From: Thermomucor indicae-seudaticae
Taxonomy: Eukaryota > Mucoromycota > Mucoromycetes > Mucorales > Lichtheimiaceae
Length of the DNA: 64,000 nucleotides
NCBI GenBank assembly: GCA_000787465.1
Contig: JSYX01000031.1
Span: 1 to 64,000 of the forward strand
Reading direction: 5' to 3'
Shown here: positions 37,660-48,108 of the stretch, piece after piece
How the letters are laid out: each line of letters opens with the position of its first letter
How positions within the stretch are numbered: the first letter of the stretch is position 1
Translations under genes and position numbers: made by a program
The notes under the pieces: model-generated
The model's database searches: none
What the model saw: the letters and a program-made list of their open reading frames with translations, nothing else
What the model was told of the DNA's origin: nothing

Positions 37660-38128
37660 ATGCCGTTCAAAAGTATCTATCATAAAGTATGGCGTTTAAG
37701 GGAGGGGGGGAACGATGGTAATAATGGTCGAAAATAAATAGTTGCCACGCACGGAGGACGGTACTTGTACGTCGAGCGAGACAATCAAGTGCAGGCGGAC
37801 CATGACTATGACATGACACGGACGCCGCAAGACTTAAAGGCGGCTGGATCAGTGTTTGACAAGGACGAGAAGAACAGGATCATCAATAAGCAGAACGGAA
37901 AGCCGGTTTCGTTTGCTGGCAGTAACCTTTTGCTTGAACCGATTTCATCGGAGGAGGTAAGTTGCGTCTACAACAGAAAGCGTCAGTTGACTCACGCCTA
38001 CCTATATGGCTGTCCAGTCTGTTATCCGGACAGAAAGAGATCATCGGTACTTGTATGCTGGTTTAGATTCGTTACGGATCGAAGACGAACCTGATTCGAT
38101 GGCCATGTTTACCGTTGTCGATGAATAA
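37660..38128 (+). CDS. Unrecognised 112-aa protein with a 13-nt first exon
   Basis: Exons 37660-37672, 37742-37956 and 38018-38128 join in phase. The first exon encodes only MPFK plus one base. The product has IATHGGRYLYVERDNQVQ near the start, NRIINKQNGKPVSFAG in the middle and RDHRYLYAGLDSLRIEDE near the end; it is acidic, hydrophilic and lacks signal or membrane segments. I recognise no family. Good donor and acceptor sites, phase agreement and a clean stop support a real gene. It lies 87 bp after the reticulon stop and 142 bp before the first homeobox gene. Confidence 0.6.
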
Positions 38129-38152
38129 ATAATTCGTTTATCAAGTGAGTTG

Positions 38153-38201
38153 TCTCTCTATGTGATAAAGTGGTGGGAGGGAACAGAAGCTTTGTATAAA
38201 A
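38153..38201 (+). promoter_or_regulatory. Promoter of homeobox gene 1: shared 17-mer plus TATA box
   Basis: TCTCTCTATGTGATAAA at 38153-38169 is repeated exactly before the second homeobox gene (38901-38917). A TATAAAA box follows at 38195-38201, 76 bp before the ATG. Confidence 0.6.
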
Positions 38202-38270
38202 GCAGGCGGATAAAAGGGAATATACATGTGATACGGAGCGGGGCTTTTCAAGTGGATTCTCTTGCTTCAG

Positions 38271-38615
38271 ATGGGCGATTACCAGCGCCGTCGGCGTCCG
38301 ACTCGAGAGCAGTTGGCGATTCTTGAAGACGCGTATGAGAGAGACGCCCATCCTACGCGTTACGTGAAGGCACAGCTGGCGCGTCAGTTAAGTGTCGAGT
38401 ATAAGCATATTCAGGTCTGGTCTCAGAACCGACGAGCCAAGCAGCGGCGGCGAGAGAGAGAGGGGGTTACGGTGGCTACGTATGTACGTACTCTCGAGAC
38501 AGAAAGTCTATACAATGTCTTTGTATGGTATAACATCTTTATACACAGCGGCCGACTAGCTTCGATGGCCGGCTCGAGTGCGACTGCGACTCTTGCTTTT
38601 GGATATGTCGGATAG
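38271..38615 (+). CDS. Small homeodomain protein 1 (WSQNRR variant)
   Basis: The ATG at 38271 opens directly into a homeodomain, residues about 6-62: RRRPTREQLAILEDAYE for helix 1, TRYVKAQLARQLSVEYKHIQ for helix 2 and the turn, and VWSQNRRAKQRRRERE for helix 3. The nearly invariant WFQNRR reads WSQNRR; Trp, Asn and Arg contacts remain. An intron at 38480-38548 (69 nt, GTATGT to CACAG) is likely, but its length is a multiple of three, so both spliced and unspliced reading stay open: 91 or 114 residues. It is a nuclear DNA-binding protein by family; its targets are unknown. It is in tandem with a related gene 386 bp downstream. Confidence 0.8.
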   Translation: MGDYQRRRRPTREQLAILEDAYERDAHPTRYVKAQLARQLSVEYKHIQVWSQNRRAKQRRREREGVTVATYVRTLETESLYNVFVWYNIFIHSGRLASMAGSSATATLAFGYVG

Positions 38616-38900
38616 CGTAGCTTTGATTGTATTGTTGCGGCGCCAAATATCCGGCGAACATAATAAGTTAGCCCTTTTGTATGTTTTTTTAGATATCACT
38701 GCATATACGAATGCGTTGATCCACCAAACGTTGTAGATGTATAAAGATGAAAGCTGGTTGTAAATATCTTCATACCTCTCGTGCTATCTGGATCATTCTT
38801 TGACAATAGCATTCCAGAACGGAAAGACGTATTGGGTTTGTTGACTCGATGAGCGATATTCACGGTTTTAAATTTATCAATACATGAATATATCTTTCTT

Positions 38901-38955
38901 TCTCTCTATGTGATAAAAGCGAATTTATCGGCGGCATGGAAACCCGGTATAAAAA
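38901..38955 (+). promoter_or_regulatory. Promoter of homeobox gene 2: shared 17-mer plus TATA box
   Basis: The same 17-mer as before gene 1 is at 38901-38917, and TATAAAAA is at 38948-38955, 53 bp before the ATG. Confidence 0.6.
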
Positions 38956-39000
38956 GTTGCGACGAAAAGAGTAGGTAGCTAGCTTGCTTACAAAGCACAT

Positions 39001-39338
39001 ATGGAGGAACCTTTAAGCGGATTTTCTTCAGAAGGCGACGGCGTCGAATACAACCGACGTGTGCGTTTCACCACCGAGCAATTGCTGACTCTCGAAGAGG
39101 TGTACAAGAGGACCGAAAAGCCGCCGCGTCAAATCAAGGAGCAATTGGCCCGGGACTTTAGTACGACGTACAAGCGGATCCAAGTGTGGTTCCAGAATCG
39201 ACGGGCAAGACAACGACGCGAGGAGAAGTCTTCTCTTACCTCAGAGGTAAGTATTTCCACCTAGTGAATATTTGCCATGTATTGACTCTGTTTATAAATA
39301 CATATAAAATATAGGAACGCAGTAGTAGTAGCCACTAA
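39001..39338 (+). CDS. Small homeodomain protein 2
   Basis: Exons 39001-39246 and 39315-39338 encode 89 residues. The homeodomain covers about residues 19-76: RRVRFTTEQLLTLEEVYKR, KEQLARDFSTTYKRI and QVWFQNRRARQRREEK with the standard recognition helix. A Ser-rich tail of a few residues comes from the second exon. The protein is little more than the DNA-binding domain, so it may act as a competitor or work with partners. It ends 11 bp before the convergent acyltransferase gene. With gene 1 it forms a tandem pair that shares promoter sequence. Confidence 0.85.
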
Positions 39339-39349
39339 TGCTTTGCTAG

Positions 39350-41365
39350 TCAAAAAGATTTGTGTGGCAATCTCATCGAGCTTGAATGACTCGTTGTATG
39401 TTTGGTCCCTTCTGGCATGAAAACGTCGGCGTGTTCTTGAAGAAGAAGCATGATATCCTTTGACAAGTCTTGACGCATGACTCGCAGGATCTTGCCTACT
39501 TTTGGGTTTCGTATGGCCAAGAACAATGGCTTGATGGAGCTAGAACAAAAATGATTAAAGTGGTTCGCTATTTGTGTTTTTGTCCCGAACAGAGAGGTAG
39601 TAGTTACTTGTAAATATCCCATCCAACGTCTCCGAGTCGCATGAGGAAATAATGCAAGATGGGCTGGATGAGCCAGACCGCCGTCGCACGGGCCACCTTG
39701 GACCGCTTGGACAGTTTCGGTTTCCGCTGCACGAGATAGCTCAAGTACAGCAATGCATAGAAGCCATAGAGAGCAGGTGCAGCAAAGGCAGCTACCAGAA
39801 TTTTCCAGGTTGCCAGCACGTCTTTACCCGTGATTTTGACCATGGATCCGGCCAGTGCCTCTATTTTCCTTAGATTGAGCCTTTTGTTTTTTTAAGCATG
39901 TGCGCTGCACGTCTAACCTTTTTGTTTCTTTTTGCTGATATAGTCTGTTGCCCAGATCAATGGCAAGTTGGATACCAGACTGTATCATTTCAGTCACAAA
40001 CCCTGTCGTTTGATGTTCGTCACGACTTACGCTGGGGCACCCAAGCCAACCAGGACGGAGAGCGTGGACAATCTCTTGACGAGCAGCCAGGCCGCGTGCA
40101 TGGGCGTGATATTCAACTTGTCGACCTGATGATCACGAATACCAAAGAACGACAGTGTCTCATTGTACAGTTTGATTTTGCGCGTCAGTGCCTCAAGTCT
40201 TGGATCACTGCCGTTCTTGAGCAGTTTTGTCCAGCCGACGACAAAGTGTCGGTTCAACTGGACGACCTGTTGGATGGACAGCGACTTTTGTTGTCCTTGA
40301 TAAAGTCGACGAGCCGCTTGGATGACCGTCAGGGTATCATCATCGGGTGCATTCATGGTCACGGTCCGGAGCGCCTCGTCACTTTTGTCCAGCAACTCGG
40401 TCACAGCTTCGCGTCTCGGTTGGCCGCCCATCTTGAATTTCTCGACCTGTTCGGGCTCAATCTGGATTGGCTGACCAAAGCAGACCACGGCTCTGGATCG
40501 GAAACGGTCCGGATGGAAATAGTTCAAACCGACGGGAACAATTTTCAAGTCCTTGAGGTCCGGGTGCTCGGCCACGGCGCCCAGCGCCATGACGGCGAAG
40601 CCGGCTTTGAGCGGGAGCATCTCGGGACGGTCGTGACTGCCGCCCTCGGGGAAAATGGTGATGCACTCGTTGTTGGCGAGGTAGGCGTGGACTTGATGAT
40701 AGACGGGGGTCTGATCGATATGAGGTACGATTTTGAATGGGTAGCCGGCAGTAGTAGGTGCGGAGAAGTTGGGGATAGGATGGGACAGCTCAAGACAGGT
40801 ATCGGAAAGCACTCGGCGCACATGGCCCTTGTAGGGTCCAAACTGGATAAAGTCGCGTGGCGCGATCTCCTTTGTAAAACACGTATTGCCCTTGCCGTGG
40901 ATCGTGGTCTGTCCGTCGTACGTTACGGTGCCTGTTCCCTTATTGGCGATATCCTGTGGACGCACCACGGGGACTTCATGTTCGATGTATTATTAATACT
41001 TGGCTATCTTGAATCAGGAGGAAGAACCTTACTTGCATGGAGTATTTTGCCGACATGGCCAATGATGGGCCGGTGATAAGACACCGAGGCCATCAGGACG
41101 TACGAAGGACGAGGGTTTTTACTCATAAAGACCATCTTTTTCTCACTATTAGAAACGCGGGGACGCAGGAAGGGGGAGGGCCGGGATCATTTACCCCATC
41201 GACGAACTGGTTGGCATGGGGACCAACAATAAAGATGCAGGGACCGGATCTCGGGACGAGATGATCGCCGGTGGTCTGGATCTCGCGAAAGAACAAGTGC
41301 GTGATCACGCGAAAGAGTGTCTGAAACGCAGTATAAACGATTGGCTGCGATGGGGTAGAAGACAT
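39350..41365 (-). CDS. Glycerol-3-phosphate / dihydroxyacetone-phosphate acyltransferase, Gpt2/Sct1 type
   Basis: Six minus-strand exons, 41195-41365, 41033-41135, 40031-40973, 39918-39979, 39608-39860 and 39350-39539, encode 573 residues. The PlsC-type acyltransferase domain has GPHANQFVDG (the His/Asp motif, near residue 50), FPEGGSHDRPEMLPLKAGFA and VPVGLNYFHPDRFRSRA. A hydrophobic region follows (ALVSNLPLIWATDYISKKK and WKILVAAFAAPALYGFYALL), consistent with an ER membrane protein. It performs the first step of glycerolipid synthesis. The order matches yeast Gpt2/Sct1, though the C-terminal tail here is short. It is divergent from calcineurin A with 139 bp between the starts. A long antisense ORF over exon 3 is a shadow. 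Confidence 0.9.
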
Positions 41366-41504
41366 TCAAATGGGCGTCGAGTTCAAAAAAAAATCACATG
41401 CCAAACAACGGTTTCAGTTCAGTTTCTAAAACAAGGAATCACAAGGCTTGCATGGCATTGTATTCATAACCCTGTTTTTTTCCCTTTTTGTCACACCAGA
41501 AACC

Positions 41505-43411
41505 ATGGCGGCTCAGATATTACGTCGTCTGGAGGACGGCGAAGTGGTAGACACCAAGGATCGCATTGATACAAGTACGCAGTTTGTTCCTATGAGCGAA
41601 AGAAGGTGCTGAATCGATTGTGTAACCATCAGAGACCGAGCCACCTGCGGCACACAAGCCAACGGATCAAGAGCTGTGGTCGTCGACAAGCAAAGACGGC
41701 AAGACGACGGCGCCCAACCTAGACTACATCAAGGACCATTTTGCGCGCGAGGGTCGGCTCACGGAGGACCAAGCGCTTCGAATTATTAATGAGGCCAAGC
41801 AGGTCTTTGAGCGCGAGCCAACGCTGCTGCGGATCCCTGCGCCGATCACGATATGCGGCGACGTGCACGGGCAGTACTATGACTTGCTGAAGCTGTTTGA
41901 GGTCGGCGGCGACCCTGCCGAGACGCGGTACTTGTTTCTGGGCGACTATGTGGACCGCGGGTACTTTTCGATCGAGGTGCTGTTGTACATGCTTTGCTTC
42001 AAGTTGACGTATTCAGACACGTTCTTCATGCTGCGAGGGAACCACGAGTGTCGCCATTTGACGGACTACTTTACCTTTAAAATGGAGTGTAAGCCTCCTT
42101 TTTCTTCTCGTTGATGTCTGCACTTATTGATTGATGATGATAACAACAAAGGTCAGCACAAGTATTCGACGAGGGTGTATGAGGCTGCGATGGAATGTTT
42201 TGACCGACTACCGCTGGTTGCCCTGGTCAATAACCAGTTTCTGTGCATGCACGGGGGAATTTCACCCGACTTGAAGACGTTAAAGGACATTGAGGAGGTA
42301 ATGTGCTTTTAGCAACAAGAGAGATAGAGACTAGCACGGCTTAAGAAAAAGGGATCAATCAGATTGACAGGTTCAGGGAGACGCCGACAAGCGGGCTCAT
42401 GTGCGACCTGCTGTGGGCGGATCCGTTCGAAGACTTTGACGCGGACCACAACCCCAAGTTCGACTACAACCACGTGCGGGGGTGCTCGTACTTCTTTAGC
42501 CATCGGGCGGTATGCCACTTTCTGGACAAGAACCGGCTGCTGTCGATCATCCGGGCGCACGAGGCGCAGGCGAACGGGTACCGCATGTACCGCAAGAGCA
42601 AGACGACCGGGTTCCCGTCGCTGATGACCATTTTCTCGGCGCCCAACTACATCGACGTGTACAATAACAAGGCTGCGGTGTTGCGGTACGATAAGAATGT
42701 GCTGAATATCCGGCAGTTCAATGCGTCGCCGCATCCGTACTGGCTTCCGAACTTTATGAATGTGTTTGATTGGAGCTTGCCGTTTGTAGGCGAAAAGAGC
42801 AAGTGTCTCTTTCTTTCTTTCTTTCTCGCTGTCTCTTTCTAATCGCTTACTAATGATTGAATAGTCACGTCGATGCTGTTGGCCATTCTGAATATCTGCA
42901 CGCAAGAAGAGCTCGCGGAAGTCCAGCCAACCATGGAATCGCAAGAGTGGGACACGCATCGTCGTCATATCATTAAAAGCAAAATTCGCATGATCGGACG
43001 CGTCTCCCGTGCTTACTCGGTGCTACGCGAGAATTCAGAGCTCGTCAATGAACTCAAGACTTTGTCGGGCACCGGCAAGTTGCCCACCGGGACACTGTCC
43101 TTGGGTTCTGAAGGCATCCGAAAGGGTACGTCTTCCGTTATCATCCTGCGCGCGCCTTCTTTTCCCAGTTCTCTAACTTTACTTCTTTTCCAACCATAGT
43201 CATCACTTCGTTTGAAGAAGCAAGAGCCTCAGACATTGAAAACGAGCGACTGCCACCAACCCGTCAAGCACAGGATGCAAGCGATCGTCGAATTACAAAT
43301 CACAAAGTCAAACAGGATGTGGAACAACAAGACAAGAAAATAGACCGTATAGCAAACGTCATTGCTTCGACTCCAAAGGATTCAAACCATAGAGCCGGTC
43401 CTAAGGTTTAA
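41505..43411 (+). CDS. CNA1: Calcineurin A, catalytic subunit (PP2B phosphatase)
   Basis: Six exons, 41505-41574, 41633-42088, 42152-42297, 42363-42798, 42865-43125 and 43200-43411, encode 526 residues. Metallophosphatase motifs [22 protein letters not shown] and [10 protein letters not shown] are intact, as is [14 protein letters not shown]. The calcineurin-B-binding helix, a basic calmodulin-binding segment ([20 protein letters not shown]) and a C-terminal autoinhibitory-like region ([19 protein letters not shown]) follow. It dephosphorylates Crz1/NFAT-type targets on calcium signals and is the FK506/cyclosporin target. The intron 42799-42864 must start with GC (A|GCAAGT); no GT donor there keeps the frame. 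It converges on Eaf1/Vid21 with 46 bp between stops. Confidence 0.95.
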
Positions 43412-43457
43412 TGATTACTAGATATGTGCAAAAGAACGGGACAAGAGAATAGAATTC

Positions 43458-46400
43458 TTATTGTTGTTGATGGTTATTGTCTTGATTATGTGGAAAAGGA
43501 GGACTGTTCGCAGCAGAAGCTTGACTTGCATTGTTAGCGGTACCAGTACCTCCTGCTGCTGTTGACCTAGCAGTAGCCTGGGCAGCCTGCTGTGACAATT
43601 GCATTTGTTGTAACTGCAATAGTTGTTGTACCTGAAGTGCATGTTGGAACCTCTGCAACTGTTGCTGTTGTGCAGTTAACATGGCCGCAGGCACATTGGC
43701 ACCACCTGCTGCATTGACATTCGCTGCAGCTGCGGCTGCTGCCAGCTGCTGGGGTGTTGGTTGCTGCTGTTGTTGTTGATCCACAAGCGGACTAGGCACA
43801 AGTGGCGGTGGTTGCTGCTGTATCGAGACATTATTCTGTTGCTGTTGTTGATCCGGAGCAGGTGGAGCTGCTGCTGTCGGCATTGCTTGATTGCGCATCT
43901 GAAGATGTGCTAGATACCTTTGTAGTTGTAGTTGCTGAGCAGGCGGCAAATGTGGCATATGATATCCCATTTGCATTAACCGAGCTGCTACAGCGAGCGC
44001 GTTCGGTGATTGACCGGTTACATTGGACGAAGTAGATGCGGTAGTAGATGATGATGCGGATAACTGAGGGGATGAAGTACGGGAAGTTTGAAGCTGTTGT
44101 TGCTGCTGCTGTAACAAAGAAGCCAGATCGCTATTGCTGCCAGGGGAGGAAGAGAAACCTGCTACAGATTCTTTGTCATAAACCAGGTTATCATTATTTC
44201 CCTATAATCAACTCACCACCAGGAAACCGTTGCATATGCGGACTGCCAGTAGGACCAGGTGCTGCTTGTCCTTGACTTTGGGCTTGGGCCATGGCCAAAA
44301 GTGCCAACTGCTGTTGCTGCCGTAACAGCTGTAACTGTGCAGCAGGGTATCGGTTGATCGGTATACCGGGAACCGGTGCAGAAGGGATTTGTGTACTTGG
44401 CGATGGCTGCGCTGGTGGTGGGCGCGCTGTGGTACTCGCGGTAGGTGTTCCGTTCAAAAGCGATGGTTGATTATTACTCACGAGTGGTGCGGTCGGTGGT
44501 CGTGCTTGAGGGGCAGCTGCCGAGTGTCCTTGGTGTGGTAATCCCTGGGCAAGTGCCTGGTTGGATAAGATGTCCTCAAATATCTCTGGTAATAAGCCGC
44601 CTACCTGCATCGAAAAGTGCCGGTGATCCATCAACATTTGGGCTACATGACGGTCTCTTTGCGCTTTTGCTAGGCTAAGTTCCATCGCTGTCGGTAAACG
44701 TTGGCCAGAAGAACTCATGCCATGCGTTTCGATAGTGCTACGTGGCATAGGTGCACTGACTACATCATGAATAATTTCAGCATCCAAGTTCCTGTAAATC
44801 CCATCCATAAACATACCTGACATTCGTTGGCTCTCTTCACGCTTCTTCTGACTGCGTTTAATAGCTTCAAATACATTATACTGGCGCTGCCGCCGTTTGG
44901 CAGTGTCAAGCTTGGACTGCCGCCTTGATGCATCTTTTTTGAGTTTGGACAGATGGGCTACGATAACAATGTAAATAAGAAAGGGAAAACGTATACCATA
45001 ACAAGCTGAACATACCTGAACTGACTTGACCAGATAATGTCGTAAGGTTATTCTGCTTCCATCTAGCGTAGCACTCCCATGGCGTCCTCTGCACACCCGA
45101 TAAAGACGACCGAATGGAATTGAACGCATCACAGACAAGATCCCAGTTAAAGCCGTACTGGAGAATTTGCGAAATCAGGCACAAGTCATCCTCTTCAGAC
45201 CAGCTCGAAGTCGTTTGCGGGACACTTGGTGGCGAGGGCGCTCGTGGCTGTTGTACCGGTAAATCCCTTGTCTTTTTCGGAGCAAACAGTGCTGGTATGG
45301 CATATGAGATCAAGAACTTCCTTGGCAAAAGTGATGCGCATATATAAAGACTTACGTGGAATCAGTTGCGTATTATCGTAACGTTCGTTTCTTGGCAGTA
45401 GCGGAGCGACATCGTTAACGTCTGTCTCATCTTGTATAGAAACAACTTGGCCATCAATCTTCCGTTTCCGGCTATGCTGCCTGGGTCTGGCAAAAGTAAT
45501 TCTGCGCGACAAAAGTCTGGATATAGGAACAATTTTTCCGTATTCCAGTTCATCAAAATAGGGATCGTTAAATGATGGATTCGGGGGTTCATAGGTGAGG
45601 AGATCAGGAAAGAGGGCATGTATATCAAAGTCGCCCATATCCTCCATGCGCAGTGTGAAAATCGGTATGTTGGGATCAAGATCGCGTATACTAGCACGAT
45701 AACTTTGTATGACTTCAGGAGGCAACGTTGACGCCGCGACAGCTTCTGTCAACTCTTCCTCCTGTTGCCCAGGTTCTGCTGACTGCTGCTGTGGTGGAGT
45801 CGGTAGTGGTTGCATACATTCCAGCTCCACTTCCTTGGCAGGTTCGCCAGGTTGCTGGACATCGGTATCATCTTCTTCTGGAGACGGACCGCGCGTAAAT
45901 ATTCGCTGCACACTGCTTTCGCTGACCTGTGTCTCATCAGTAGCTGTCTCGTTCTCTGTTGTTTGAGAAGGAATCCGCGTCTGAGACTATTGTTAGACAA
46001 CGCCCCATCAACAGGTGGCGGAAGAATACTCACCTTGACGCACACAGTGGACTTGTCTTCTGCCCAATGCCACTCCATGACAGCTCTTGATATTACCCAA
46101 GCCATAGCGATCTTCCATTTCTTTTCCTCTTTAAAATCTGTGCGCATCCATTTCTGCAAGTGTCATTCACTCCTTGTTAGCCTCACCCGTATGCTCTCGT
46201 CAAGAGAGACTAACCATTTCATCAAGTAATATGTCCCAATGGGTCTTTGAGCGTTGTGGTGCCTTGTGTCGCTTCAGCTGTCGCAAACTCCACATGTTCT
46301 TTTTCTTCAAATCTTCAATGTTTTGAAGCGCCTTAACGAAGCGAAGTTCGTCTCTTGCAAGCTAATAAATGCCCTTTCAAAATTTAACACTAATGCATCC

Positions 46401-47470
46401 TTGATAATAAAAAGCGAGGAGTATTTACCGTCCAATCACGCGTTGTCACCACTTTACGTGCAGTACGGACTTCCTTGTGCAATGGTTGAGCATTCGCCCT
46501 CAAATACCAAGCAAAAAGATCCATGCTGGGCTCCTTTTCCGACAAGACATCATGCAGTTTTACTCCATTGTAAGTTTGGGGTGGATAATACCGAGAATCT
46601 GGTCGACGAGAAGGTATCATGGTCATACGTTGTTGCTGAACCGGACGTCTGCTGCTACCGCTCGCAGATGATTGACTAGGACGTTTTTCCTTTCGCGGAG
46701 AGGACGGTGTTGCGTCTGGCTACATTGCTCCAATAGTTAGAAAGATGCCCACACTTCTTTCGTATCCATACGCGTTACTCACATCCAAACCCGATAATAT
46801 TTCACCCACACTCTTGTGACGGATAGCACCGCTGACACCACGAGTTACCATGCGTTCAGGAGGTGGAAGTACACGTTTCTGTGCCTTCTTTGAAGCCTCG
46901 GCTGCTGTTGTCTTCTCTTCAGTCGGTTGCTCCTGCACAGGTGCACTCTTGTTTTCCGCCAGCTTTGATTCATGCTGACGAAGCCTATTTAACCGGTCAG
47001 CAAACCCATTGTCGTTCATTAACGTCATAATATTGCCGTACCAAGTATTACTTTGTTCGAGGAAAGCTTTTAGCTTCTCAGGGTCGAGATCTTGCTCCAG
47101 ATCGCTTTTCAGAAACTGAATCACTTGATCGTCATTTTCGTTGTCCTCCTTGCGCAGCAGGAAGAATTCCTTGAGCAACTCTTCTCGGTGACGCAGCACC
47201 TCTCTGGAAAGGAACAAGACAGTCAGCCAAATAGCTTACGTATTGTACCAGGTTCAACACTCACTGAAGTTGCTCTTGCCGTTCTGCTTCCGCTCGCTCT
47301 CTCAATGGTTCAATCATCCTGGGCCCCTTCCATTCAACAGCGTTCAGGTTTAGGCACTTGTATGTCCCTCACTTTCCTCGGCACCTTACCGTGCTCTTTA
47401 CGGATTGATCTCTATCCAAAGCTGAGGACGTCGGACCGGCGCTCGAAAGATCCGATAAGTCGGCAGCCAT
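43458..47470 (-). CDS. EAF1: Eaf1/Vid21-type scaffold of the NuA4 histone acetyltransferase complex
   Basis: Ten minus-strand exons give 1157 residues: 47390-47470, 47265-47326, 46783-47203, 46429-46719, 46215-46361, 46034-46153, 45356-45986, 45016-45291, 44217-44957 and 43458-44161. An HSA domain lies at about residues 310-385 (KTHWDILLDEM across an intron to KWMRTDFKEEKKWKIAMAWV), the site that binds actin and Arp4. A SANT/Myb domain follows at about residues 615-675 (SWSEEDDLCLISQILQYGFN, TPWECYARWKQN). The C-terminus is a 300-residue Gln-rich and Ala/Pro-rich region. This order, HSA then SANT then polyglutamine, is that of Vid21/Eaf1 and the p400 N-terminal type. The intron 45987-46033 is only 47 nt. 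Exon 2 acceptor choice (47326) is by phase. Confidence 0.88.
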
Positions 47471-48108
47471 ATCATATAGAGCTCTTTTTTCCTCTCTTTC
47501 TTCTTCTTCTGGTCAATAAAGTCGATGATGGCTTGCAAAGTAAGAGAGAGTATTTTATTGGGAGGATAACTGAGAGCATTGTAACAACAGAAGAGAATAG
47601 AGAGTGATCAAAAAATAGAGATGCTTGTGAGCGGAAATAGAAACACATGGCCCACGTATCCACAACTTTTTTCTTTCCCTCTTCCCACACCACCTCTTCT
47701 TTCTCCCGAATCGCCCCCCCTCTAATTGCCGTAATCTGGGATCATTCCGTCATTTTACTTGATGTCGCATGTGCCACGACAATCATGGCAACAAGGGACA
47801 TCAAAGCAAAATCTCCGGATGTGATGTCTAATCACCGCCCATTCACGCATTCCACCCTAATCAATTGGAAATGCAGTTAATTACCTGCTTATAAGGAGCG
47901 ATCGTACCACTTGAAAAATGTGGTCCTCTTGGGTTTTTGACACTTGCCAAGCCGGAAAAACAAAACAAAAATCGGTGTTTACGTCAGCGATTTTTTTTTT
48001 CTCTTCGGAAATTGGGAACATTTTTGGGAGTTTCTAAGTTTACAAGTACAGCCATAACACGCAGCCAACAAGAGTTTGGAATTCTGGAGAGAGGGTATAT
48101 GCTTATCT
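47471..48108. other. Intergenic between Eaf1 start and LtrA end
   Basis: No supported gene. Short ORFs are shadows; T-rich and A-rich tracts are present near 47990. Confidence 0.5.

Noticed and set aside
38480..38548. Coding use of the 69-nt segment in homeobox gene 1
   Set aside because: Open in frame, but it has strong GTATGT and CACAG ends and low coding character, so it is more likely an intron; left open in the entry.
39898..41076. 392-codon plus-strand ORF
   Set aside because: Antisense shadow of the acyltransferase, whose motifs and splice sites on the minus strand are clear.
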